Assembly (NCBI GenBank): GCA_963281255.1
Contig: OY725489.1
Coordinates: 6,758,523-6,822,522 of the forward strand
DNA: 64,000 nt
Source of the DNA: Aphrocallistes beatrix
Taxonomy: Eukaryota; Porifera; Hexactinellida; Sceptrulophora; Aphrocallistidae
Direction of reading: 5' to 3'
A program made the position numbers and the translations under genes. The notes under the pieces were generated by a model. That model was not told the origin of the DNA, did no database searches, and saw only the letters and a program-made list of their open reading frames with translations. Positions 55,308 through 64,000 of the stretch are shown in pieces (position 1 is the first letter of the stretch; each line of letters opens with the position of its first letter).

Positions 55308-56395
55308 AACAAGCGCGCTTCGCTTGCTTGCGCTGCGCGGCTGGCGAACACTTTGTGTCCGCCGGAGGCTCCCTTCGGTCGCCTGGAGGTTACATTGGTT
55401 AATTATAAGGGAGATATCATCTCTGAATATGTCCATCTTAGTTTCAAAATCGATATCACTCGAAAAATCACCAAATTTGTCAATTTTTAAAATTTTGATG
55501 AATAATGATGATGTCATAACAAAGTGATGAGTCATCATTTTTTGATGATAGCTGCATCACATGTGAAGTGTGTTAGTATACAGATTCAATTAAAATTTCA
55601 GCCTTCTATCTCTTATAATGGCTGAGTTATGCCCGAATAACTGTGTTGCTTAACTTTTAAAAATGTGACAATGACGTCATAATTCCATGATGAGTCGACA
55701 TTTTGCTCTGAACTCAGAACTCACTGGAGCCATAGTCAAAATACTCCCACATGCTAAAAATCAGCTTTCTGCGCCCGGCAGTTTCTTCAATCAATTCGTT
55801 ACAGATATATAGATAGATAGATATACAAGCGCGCTTCGCTTGCTTGCGCTGCGCGGCTGGCGGACACTTTGTGTCCGCCAGAGGCTCCCTTCGGTCGCCT
55901 GGAGGTGACATTGGTTAATTATAAGGCAGATATCATCTCTAAATATGTCCATCTTAGTTTTAAAATCGATATCACTCGAAAAAACACCAAATTTGTCAAT
56001 TTTTAAAATTTTGATGAGTAATGATGACGTCATAGCAAAGTGATGAGTCATCATTTTTTGATGATAGTTATATCATATGTGAGGTATGTTAGTATACAGA
56101 TTCTATTAAAATTTCAGCCTTCTATCTCCTATAATGGCTGAGTTATGCCCGAATGACTGTGTTGCTTAACTTTTAAAAATGTGACAATGACGTCATAATT
56201 CCATGATGAGTCGACATTTTCGTCTGAGATCAGAACTTACCGGAGCCATAGCCAAAAGACTCCCACATGCCAAAAATCAGCTTTCTACGCCTGGCAGTTT
56301 CTTCAATCAATTCGTTACAGATATATATATATATATATACATTAATCGAGTTTTAATAGTAAGGATATACACATTAATCGAGTTTTAATAGTAAG
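55308..56395 (-). mobile_element. Tandem pair of Helitron-like H1 units (516-bp period)
   Basis: The 3' ends CAAGCGCGCTTCGCTTGCTT start at 55310 and 55826. Unit 1 has lost its 5' TCCTTAC end; its (TA/GATA)n tract runs directly into unit 2. Unit 2 ends with two successive inverted 5' termini (GAGTTTTAATAGTAAGGATA at 56349 and 56378). Each unit has the hairpin GGCGGACAC-TTT-GTGTCCGCC (or one-base variant), GATGAGTCATCATT and CAATGACGTCATAATTCC. Short ORFs inside mirror each other and are repeat-derived. Confidence 0.8.
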
Positions 56396-56518
56396 GATAA
56401 TCTTGGTCCGTGTAAACTAGCATCCTCAATCATTATGCTAGACTAAGACCACTCCAAAAGGATACACGGCTCTCACATACCTGCGTTGTTTCGCCATTGT
56501 AAAGTACATACGTATGTA

Positions 56519-57931
56519 CACTGAAAGGACAAAAGTATTTCAACACAATTTATTTTATACATCCACTTATCCAATCCCTAGTTATTTCATTATTAAATTA
56601 AATTCACTTCAACTGTATTCTCACTTTTTTCAAGTAAGAATTCCACTTATATCTCCGTACTTGAATTTATCATAGTACTTGAATTTATCAAATCTTTCTA
56701 TGTCTGTTAGACTGATTTTAATGCCAGGTCAAAAGAAATTCCATCCTCCGTAAGAGACCAAGCAGTGGGATTATCAAAAGCTGGCAAATCCTGCCGAAAT
56801 ATAGCGAATATTCTAAAAATAAATTATTCGTCAGTTTATTACATTCTTAAGAAGTACCGCCAAACAGGCTCAACAAAACTATGCCAAGGGCTGGTAGACC
56901 AAAGCTAATTTCGCTTCGTGCCTCCAGGCGGTTGAAGTCTATCGTGAAATGTAATCGAAGAGGAGGACTCCGAGAGCTTACGCAGTTATTCAATGTAAGT
57001 AAAGAAGTCACTGTCTCGCAAAAGACTGTGGGTCGGAATATCCATAGCCTGGGATTCCATGCTCGACGTGCGTGTAAGAAACCCCTAATTTCTTCGAAAA
57101 ATAGATTAAAAAGGTTAGCATACCATAAACGTCATAAATTATGGAGTGTAAATGATTGGAAAGATGTTATTTTTTCGGACGAATCAAAATTTAATTTCTT
57201 TCATTCGGACGGGCGAGTAAAGGTATGGAGGCAGGCGCATGAACGCTATCACCCTGATTGCACGGCAAATACTATCAAGGGGTTTGGAGGGTCACTAATG
57301 TTTTGGGGGTGCATTACCTTTCAAAAGCTCGGACCATTGATTGAAGTTAAAAGTACTTTAAATTCAGAAAATTATATATCTAATATTCTAGATCCATTTC
57401 TGACATTCTGGAGAAAGTTCAGGAGAAAGAAGAAAGTTTTCATGCAGGACAATGCACCGTGCCATACATCAAAAAGAGTAGAAACCTGGTTTGGGTTAAA
57501 AAAGGTGAGAAAATTGATATGGCCCCCGCAATCACCGGATTTAAACCCTATAGAAAGTGTATGGGAGATATTATTCAGAAGGGTAAGGGAAAACTATCAA
57601 CGAAGATCCTTGGAAGAATTACGGGAGAAGATAATGGAAGAGTGGAAAAAATTCCCAAAGAAATAATTCACAAATTATACAAAGAACTACCAACAAGAGT
57701 AAAAGAGGTCAAAAAAATGGGAGGGTACGCGACGAAATACTAAGGACGAATTAGTGAGCGTGACATTTTTTCTTGTCATTTACTTTATAGTTCTTTACTT
57801 AGTTAATAATTCATAGTGTTGAATATTGAATTGTTACGTGTAACTTCAATTGTTACAGTGTGTAACGTTTAGCTTTTATGATTAATTATTAAATATTACG
57901 TATGTGTTGAAATACTTCTGTCCATTCAGTG
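56519..57931 (+). mobile_element. Nearly complete Tc1-type transposon (1413 bp)
   Basis: TA at 56517-56518 and 57932-57933; ends CACTGAAAGGACAAAAGT and ACTTCTGTCCATTCAGTG form terminal inverted repeats of about 28 bp. The length and single transposase gene are standard for Tc1. Confidence 0.92.
56721..57743 (+). pseudogene. Tc1-type transposase, three small frameshifts
   Basis: Start ATG at 56721 (MP...), with a one-base loss right after it. SKEIPSSVRDQAVGLSKAGK and SCRNIANILKINYSSVYYIL form the helix-turn-helix. A second indel precedes MPRAGRPKLISLR (56881), the GRPR-like linker. In the main 261-codon frame the catalytic residues are D100 (DVIFSDESKF), D190 (VFMQDNAPCHT) and E225 (PDLNPIESVW), 34 residues apart: DD34E. 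A third indel in an A-run near 57650 leads to the C terminus KEVKKMGGYATKY. Overall length is about 340 codons, normal for Tc1. It binds its terminal repeats and integrates at TA. The triad is intact, so it died recently or the indels are sequencing errors. Confidence 0.92.
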
Positions 57932-57933
57932 TA

Positions 57934-58892
57934 CATAGTACACAGTCAGTCTGTCTCATATGTATTACATTGATGACAGTAAATTTGTACTTTGACTCTG
58001 ATTCATCGTGGCACTCACACCCATAAATGCTGTGTAACAAATCTTCATATATTAAGCATATACAAATGGAATGTTTTAAACTAAAAACATAATTTTGCAA
58101 AGAAAAATATCATCCAAACTCTCGAACAAGCAAACAAGCGGCCCGGTTTCCGAGAGTAATTAGTATAGAACACGACCGTATTTTTTCCGATGCGCCCCGG
58201 TTTGCGGTCTGCCCCTGTATAAGGGAGCCCCCGATTTCGGAATTGGACAGTACTTAAAAATCTTATTACATCGTTCCAATGAAGAAGAAATGCATTTTAT
58301 TGATATAAAGACGATTAGAAAAATGACACCGGTTGATCAGTTCAAATATTAGAAATATATTTGTTGAAGGTTTAAAAAGTGAGCAATTTGAATATGTAGC
58401 ATATATCGAAATCTTATGGAATTATTAATTAGATGCTTTTAACTAATATCTGAGCCTATGAGGTAGGGGGGGAAGGAAAATGAGGTTGGATAAAGTTTGC
58501 AATACCTAAGCATTCCAATTTTAACTTTTTGAAAGCCAATAGATTACTCCATATTAAGCTATTATATTATTTCTAAGTCTATATGCGACGCCTATAGTTG
58601 ATTTAATTTAGTTAAGTTATTTGTGAGAGTACTCACTAGGTCTAGTAAAAATTCCGTTGTAGAAGATTCGAGTAAATTTTGGCATTGATGATTCCCCAAA
58701 CATACACCCCTGTGCCCATAGATTACTGGGGTTGTCAGTCTCCCACCGGAATCATACCCTTAAATTTAATTGTGGTTTGACACCAACTAGTGTAGGGTTG
58801 TGCGCACGTTTGCAGAATGCTTTGGGGGTTATAACCCCACAATAAAGCCCTATTCTGTGTGGCTAAATGATTTTAAGTAGTTCATATTTTAG
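57934..58892. other. Unassigned stretch with locally GC-richer blocks
   Basis: 58140-58255 (CAAGCGGCCCGGTTTCC, GATGCGCCCCGGTTTGC, GGGAGCCCCCGATTTC) and 58700-58860 (GGGGGTTATAACCCC hairpin, CCCACCGGAATC) are GC-richer than the surroundings. Neither matches another part of the window. No ORF recognised. Confidence 0.4.
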
Positions 58893-58954
58893 TTCAACCA
58901 TCTACTACATTCCAAAATCCAAGTTTTTGAGAGGCCTTGTGTGCAGTAGGCTAT
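58893..58954 (-). repeat. Foldback element D end fragment
   Basis: CCATCTACTACATTCCAAAA then GAGGCCTTGTGTGCAGTAGG and CTATG match the outer right end of D with changes. Confidence 0.65.
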
Positions 58955-59056
58955 GGTAAGAGATATGCTTAATTTAATTTCAATTTCGAATTCTCCTCAA
59001 TTTAATTGCTCAATTTTATAATCATTCAACTCAATTACTCTCCAAACAGAAGTTAA

Positions 59057-60930
59057 GGATACCGCCCTCGAAAAACATCGCCTGACATAAAAAAAAATGA
59101 TGGATTTTTTTATTGTTAATTCCATCGGATTATTGAGTAGTCTACCATCTAATCGTACTTGTTGGACGGTATTTATTTTGATATTCTAGAAATTAGCACC
59201 TAAAGCTCAGTAGTACTAAAAATCGGCTAGTTATTCGTGGTTTTGCGGCGCAATCATCAATTATTTTCCAGCTTATCTGATAATTTTTCAATTATATGAA
59301 CCTCAAAATGGTTTTGGCCCCTTTAAATATTATAAAACAGATGAATTTAGAATAAGAGGCACTTAAAATCCAATCAAAAATATCTTTATGAGGGACTTCA
59401 TTTCAAAAATGCTCGGGAAATGGCCGTTGTGATATTAGCTATTGTGTATAGAAAAGAATTCTGAACATTTTTTAAAAAAATTTGTTCAGATCCGACCTTT
59501 AGTTCGTAAGTTATAGTATATTGTAGGTAAAGTTCGGACATCAAACCTCAATATGGCCCCGAAAGTGCTCGATGTCAATGCTTGAAAACTATTGAAGATA
59601 TATAATCTTGTATAATCTTAAATGAAAGGATATATATGATAATATATAGGTTCCTCAAATATCTCTTTGACAAAAAGTAAATATTTCTTGACTTATCATC
59701 GAATATATTAGAAAATGGCGAATCTTGTCATGAAATAAGTTCCCAAAAGTAGCTATTATACTCAAAAAACAATGCAATAGTCATTAGCAATGTATACAGA
59801 TATTTTGAAGCACTCAACATGATTATTTTGGAGTTCAAAGCATTTATCTCCAAAATTCGGTCAAAGCCCCCCATTTATGGTCCAAAAACAGATTCCTCGA
59901 TATCTCAAGAAATATACACCCAAATTCTTAGCTCTCAATTCCTAATATACTTTTCAAGACGGTATATCTCTGATTCTTAAATAATAAGTGTACTACATGG
60001 AATGGAATGCTAAGTTTTAAATTTTAATCACGTGATGACGTAGCATTTTTCGAAAATCCTAATTTGTAAACTAAAAGTCGTAGACTCTCTCTCTAACTTC
60101 CTAATATAATTTTTAGAAGCTCTTTATTCATTCTAAACAGATGAATTATACGTTGTAGTGCTAGGAATATGAATTATATTCCCTAATTGGTTCAAAATAT
60201 TCGGGGTTAGGCCTCAAGGTAATTTGTGAATTTTCAGTATAATTTTGCTATTTTCACCAAAATCTGTTGGAATACATCTAATTCATTAGTATACATGCGA
60301 TTAAATGCCCATGGATGCTTTTATTTATCGGTAATAGCTCATTTTACTTCGTTCTTAACATCAAAACTTCAAGTCCCTATATCTCGGGACTTTAAAATTC
60401 CAAAATTGACCGTCTTTCAAAAATTTTAACTCAAAATTGCTTTGAGATAGAGGTTTGAAAATTTCAGGAGTTGTTCCATATCATTAGGCGATGAGCGTAG
60501 GCCCACTCGATTTTCGATATCTAATAAATTTGTGATTTTATGGTTGAATTCTAAAGAAAAATTTTTTGCAATTTTTTTCAAATCCCTATAAAATTAACAA
60601 TTTTGGTTATTTTAACTTTCTTTTCGTTCTATGCGACTGCAAATTTTATAGACTATATATGAATAAATTTTCGAAGCATTTGATCCAAACATGTGTTTCA
60701 AAAAAATCACAGAGTGGAGGAGGGCTTACCATTAAGATGTGCTAGGGAAAAACGGAAAAAAATCGAATTTGAGACGCTGTAACTCAAAAACTAGAAATGC
60801 TAACCAAAAGATGTTTGGCATGTCTCAATATTTTTTAATTGCACTACCTGCCCACGCTTAACATCTTATATATCTCTATTCTTGATATATGCTGTAAGCC
60901 AAACCTATGGATTTTTCACGGGCGGTATCC
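59057..60930 (+). mobile_element. Complete TTAA-flanked element family B, 1874 bp
   Basis: TTAA 59053-59056 and 60931-60934; ends GGATACCGCCCTCGAAAAAC and CACGGGCGGTATCC. Inverted twin of 51800-53673. No coding capacity; the 67-codon ORF at 60226 lies in AT-rich sequence and is identical only because the copies are young. Confidence 0.9.
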
Positions 60931-60944
60931 TTAATCAATTCCAA

Positions 60945-61080
60945 TGTGCCACTTCGTACCATCAATGCCATCATATACAATGGTAAATACTCTTCATATG
61001 TGCTATAAAGTAGCAATTGCCTAAACTACTTGATCTTATAATAGAGCAATAAAAATGAAAATACTTTCGTCCAGGGAGTG
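60945..61080 (+). repeat. Tc1-type MITE family T, right-end scrap
   Basis: AATGTGCCACTTCGTACC and AAATACTTTCGTCCAGGGAG then TG resemble the family's interior and right end, with strong divergence. Confidence 0.45.
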
Positions 61081-61136
61081 TATATAAAAATAATAGGAAT
61101 ATATATAAATAATGGATATTAAGTAAATATTACCTG

Positions 61137-61323
61137 AACCAGGAGAAATTTTTGTGATTCGCGATTTCGCTGCAAATTCTGTTTTAAACTGATGATGGTT
61201 AGATTGAACACGTTTTATTGGGAATGTGCACGAATTTTTTTCATTGGGAATAGAAGATTCAGAATCTATCTCAGAAATTAAATGAGACAATTCAAAATGA
61301 AACATTGGATTCAAATCTCAAAA
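61137..61323 (-). CDS. Candidate internal coding exon, unknown gene
   Basis: On the minus strand TTTTATAAAATTATTTCTTTTGAG (read in two pieces) gives an acceptor, and CCTGGTTCAG followed by GTAATATTT is a near-consensus donor. Between them one frame is open: NPMFHFELSHLISEID, SESSIPNEKNSCTFPIKRV, QSNHHQFKTEFAAKSRITK and ISPGS. The translation is Ser/Lys-rich and free of repeats found elsewhere in the window. I recognise no domain. It is the best splice-site-bounded exon candidate here, though a 60-codon frame can arise by chance. Confidence 0.45.
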
Positions 61324-61329
61324 GAAATA

Positions 61330-61945
61330 ATTTTATAAAATAAAGAAAAAAAGGGAATATTAAGAGCTTCATATTTAGTATTGTACAGTATTTAATTAAT
61401 GGTGATGATTTGAGTGTACAGAATATTTGGATATTTGGTCTATCTAGTACTCATCAAGATAGTTAGTTTTCAATTTGGTCCGTCAATATGTAAACACATA
61501 ATGAGTAGTCGACTTCTGTCAGGATTGGTACAATCGTAAAGAATATCGCCAATGGTGGGTATTTCGTTGTAATAACACAACGAAATATGATTTTTAAAAA
61601 TTATAGAAGCGGAAATCGCATTCAATTTTGAAAAATGCATTGCTAATTCAGAATGGTATCACTATAGTACTAGTAGGAAATGGCATCGTTTGAATATCTA
61701 ATAATTTTGTAGTAATGAATAATAAAGGCACAAAGATTGATAACTACAGTGGGAAACTGTTGTTGTTGTTGGAGGAAACAAACGGGAGAAAACGAAACCT
61801 TACTCTTGGGGGTGAAGCTTTCAATTAAAGCGCTTCCTAAGCAACTGATGCAATTCCAGACATGAAGGATTATACCTCTCGCTAATAAGATACATCAATC
61901 AAAATAATGAGTCTATTTTCAGGTACAACTATAGTAATGCACACC
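61330..61945. other. Unassigned stretch with one perfect small hairpin
   Basis: ATTTCGTTGT (61561-61570) and ACAACGAAAT (61577-61586) form a 10-bp stem. It has no T-rich context that would suggest a terminator or RNA gene. The rest is unassigned. Confidence 0.4.
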
Positions 61946-61949
61946 TTAA

Positions 61950-63132
61950 GGTTGGCCTTTCCTATAAAAGCTAACTTTTGACTTTTTCAACCGATTCATT
62001 TAATTTTTCCAGTGCAGATTTGAATCGCAGAGTTATCTGCAAAACTGCATTAATAATTGAAATAATTAAAGAGATATAAAAATTTGGTCATTTTACAAGT
62101 AAGAAATCGGAAACAATATGCTTACAATCCATTAGAAACTTTTCAAATTCATTCATAAATCGATGATCTAACTAATGAATAGACAGATATTTGAAATTTT
62201 GAAAATTGTTAAAAATTCACACCAAAACATCCGAGGAATTAAATTTTTAGTAATTTAGACAATATTTTTTTCTTAATTCTCTTTTTATTTGTATTATAAA
62301 ATTTCTGTCTATTCATTATGTTCTACTCTTCGAGATCTATCAGAAACCATTAAGTTTTCGTCCCTATGTTGAATTTACAAAAAGTTATCACCTTTATAAT
62401 TGCTGAAAAAAAGTCTCTGAAAATAGGATTTAGAAAATATTTATATATGTCCCTCAATTTCCATTAGTTTTAACTGTTTTGGAATATTAAATAACATGCA
62501 AATATCCTTATTCGACAACATATAGCACTACTTAACTTCAAAATATGGTATATCAAATTTTTCTCAATCAAAAGTGGGAAAAATGGTCATTGCTGACTGG
62601 CAACCCAAAAATAACCTCATTCGATAGTGTCCTCCGGAATTCGAGATCAATAACTTCTTCGAACCATGTCAGATCATCATTTTAATACTAAATTCGTGCT
62701 CAGCACTAAATTTCCAGCAATTTGATATATATTGACTATATTTGGAGAAGTTTGAAGTTTTGGATGTCCATGCATAGCAACGGTCAGAAATTTTTTCACA
62801 TTCTTGGCCGTTGTTAGGAATCCGCAGCCAAAGAATTTCTCCAAATATGTCCAATATATATATTAAATTGCTGGAAATTTAGTGCTGAGCACGAATTTAG
62901 CATTAAAATGATGATCTGACATGGTTCAAAGAAGTTATGGATATGAGACAAAATGTGTCCTTTTTTAGGCGACACCAGGTGGTACAAGTGGCTCTAAGTG
63001 GCGAAATATTAGCATTGAAATTCTAAAAATCAAAATTGTTGTTTAGAACCCCTTTAGTTATCCTAAAATGGTTAAAAAGGACTTTTGGCAAATTTTTGAT
63101 AAAAAACAAAATGCCCATAGGAAAGGCCAACC
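61950..63132. mobile_element. TTAA-flanked element family E, copy 3 (1183 bp)
   Basis: TTAA at 61946-61949 and 63133-63136; ends GGTTGGCCTTTCCTAT and ATAGGAAAGGCCAACC. The internal inverted repeat is at about 62680-62905, with GCATAGCAACGGTCAG / TGGCCGTTGTTAGG at the tip. ORFs on the minus strand are not conserved in the other copies. Confidence 0.8.
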
Positions 63133-63136
63133 TTAA

Positions 63137-63536
63137 GGATTTCTTTAAGTTTAATGGTTGTTGTATTATTATAGAACTCACTGAATGATGAAGATAGAAC
63201 CAAAGATCACCAAAATCGGGCAAAAATTGACAAAGTTACATTGATTTTACCGTTTTAAGCCAATCTCTATGGGAAAATGTTGAAAATGAGAATGAAGCCA
63301 ATTAAGCACCAATTACTATGTTATGTAGGTTCGATTTTATCTGCATACTATACTCACATGTTTTGCTTCTCTTTGTAGTGATGATGCAACCTGATACGTA
63401 TCTTTGGTTTTTAAATTGAATCAATTATACAACATTGCATGTCAATCATTCTGAATAATTATAGAACATCGCTGTTTTCTTCAACTTGTAGTAGTTATTA
63501 ATTAATTATGGTTTGCAAACCAGCGAACTCGGCTAC
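63137..63536. other. Unassigned AT-rich stretch
   Basis: No feature recognised apart from AT-rich words. Confidence 0.35.
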
Positions 63537-63540
63537 TTAA

Positions 63541-63845
63541 TATAAACACCTCAGCAACCTGGGCTGCTATCAGCCTCTCAGTGCCCCTTAACCAAAATAA
63601 ATAAATAAAAATTAAAATTTCTTTAAAAATAAATAAATAAATAAAGATCACCAAAATGTTCCACAGCTATAACTTCTTTTAACAGTGCCAGATCATCTTT
63701 TTAATGCTGAATTCATGCTCAGCACTAAATTTCCTGCCATTTGATATATATTGACCATATTTGGAGAATATTTTGGTTGCCTTTTCCTAGCAATGGTCAG
63801 GAATGTGAAAAAATTCCAGCAGCCCAGGTTGCTGGGGTGTTTATA
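63541..63845. mobile_element. TTAA-flanked MITE X (305 bp) carrying a family E fragment
   Basis: TTAA 63537-63540 and 63846-63849; ends TATAAACACCTCAGCAACCT and AGGTTGCTGGGGTGTTTATA, about 28 bp with one mismatch. Inside are (AAAT)n near 63597-63645 and a piece of family E (ATGCTGAATTCATGCTCAGC). Confidence 0.8.
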
Positions 63846-63849
63846 TTAA

Positions 63850-64000
63850 GGATACCGCCCTCGAAAAAACATATGATTTGGCTTACAGCATACGATGAAA
63901 GTAGAGCTATATGAGATGTTAAGCGTGGGGAGGTATCTCCATCAAGAAATACTGGCACATTCCAAACCGTTTTTGATTCCCATTTCTAGTTTTTGAGATA
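63850..64000 (-). mobile_element. TTAA-flanked element family B, cut by the window edge
   Basis: GGATACCGCCCTCGAAAAAA then CATATGATTTGGCTTACAGC and AGATGTTAAGCGTGGGGAGG. It shares its TTAA with MITE X. Confidence 0.75.

Noticed and set aside
55224-56388. Several 60-100-codon ORFs over the Helitron-like tandem units
   Set aside because: They appear on both strands over the same GC-rich hairpins and are frame-shifted between copies.
52301-60429. Identical 67-codon ORF (MNFQYNFAIFTKIC...) in two places taken as a conserved gene
   Set aside because: Identity follows from the near-identical 1874-bp transposon copies. The frame is not kept in the older copies at 22651, 34563 and 45162.
1-64000. 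tRNA, rRNA, riboswitch and bacterial promoter or terminator signals
   Set aside because: No cloverleaf with T-loop GGTTCGAATCC-type words, no rRNA core sequences and no operon structure were found by eye. A dedicated tRNA/rRNA scan was not possible.

Overview
This window looks like transposon-dense, AT-rich nuclear DNA of an invertebrate animal. The transposable elements are of animal type: Tc1/mariner, pogo-like, hAT, PIF/Harbinger, Mutator-like with FLYWCH or PHD modules, TTAA-flanked elements, Helitrons, an L2/CR1-type non-LTR tail and gypsy-type integrases. There are long (TA)n tracts, GT-AG splice-like sites and a 200-N scaffold gap. I see no operons, tRNA, rRNA or CRISPR. An arthropod (a copepod, for example) is my guess. 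Nothing in the sequence proves it.

Layout. 0-7 kb: a Helitron-like copy, hAT transposase debris, two 1.2-1.3 kb TTAA-flanked elements with internal hairpins, then small DNA-transposon MITEs. 7.26-12.2 kb: one large element with ~145-bp terminal inverted repeats. It carries a decayed hAT-like transposase and was itself invaded by a pogo-type MITE and by TTAA-family debris. 12.8-20.3 kb: a minisatellite, a Helitron Rep (HUH) pseudogene, retroelement integrase scraps, a 1.1-kb foldback element, a Tc1/mariner pseudogene and a gypsy-type integrase. 20.3-28.5 kb: MITEs, a purine-rich low-complexity block and a 484-bp hAT MITE with a perfect 8-bp target duplication. 28.5-33.8 kb: a Mutator-like pseudogene ending in a PHD finger, a 200-bp hAT MITE, and the longest unassigned ORF (178 codons). 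33.9-51.4 kb: many Helitron-like copies, a Harbinger remnant, a complete 2.0-kb TTAA element, and a small Mutator/Phantom-like element with a FLYWCH zinc finger. 51.8-64 kb: two 1874-bp TTAA elements in opposite orientation flanking an L2 tail, a tandem Helitron pair and a nearly complete Tc1 element. The right edge holds nested TTAA elements.

How the parts relate. No intact host gene is demonstrable. The best host-gene candidates are the 178-codon ORF at 33.2-33.8 kb and exon-like pieces near 20.8, 37.4 and 61.2 kb. The Tc1 transposase at 56.7 kb has terminal repeats resembling those of several short MITEs here and is a plausible source of their mobility. The Helitron Rep pseudogene shows that an autonomous Helitron once existed in this genome, which fits the abundant short Helitron-like repeat. 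That repeat carries CRE-like (TGACGTCA) and AP-1-like (TGAGTCA) motifs in most copies, so it may spread bZIP binding sites. Every transposase gene seen is broken by stops or frameshifts. All family assignments are from reading motifs by eye, without database searches.
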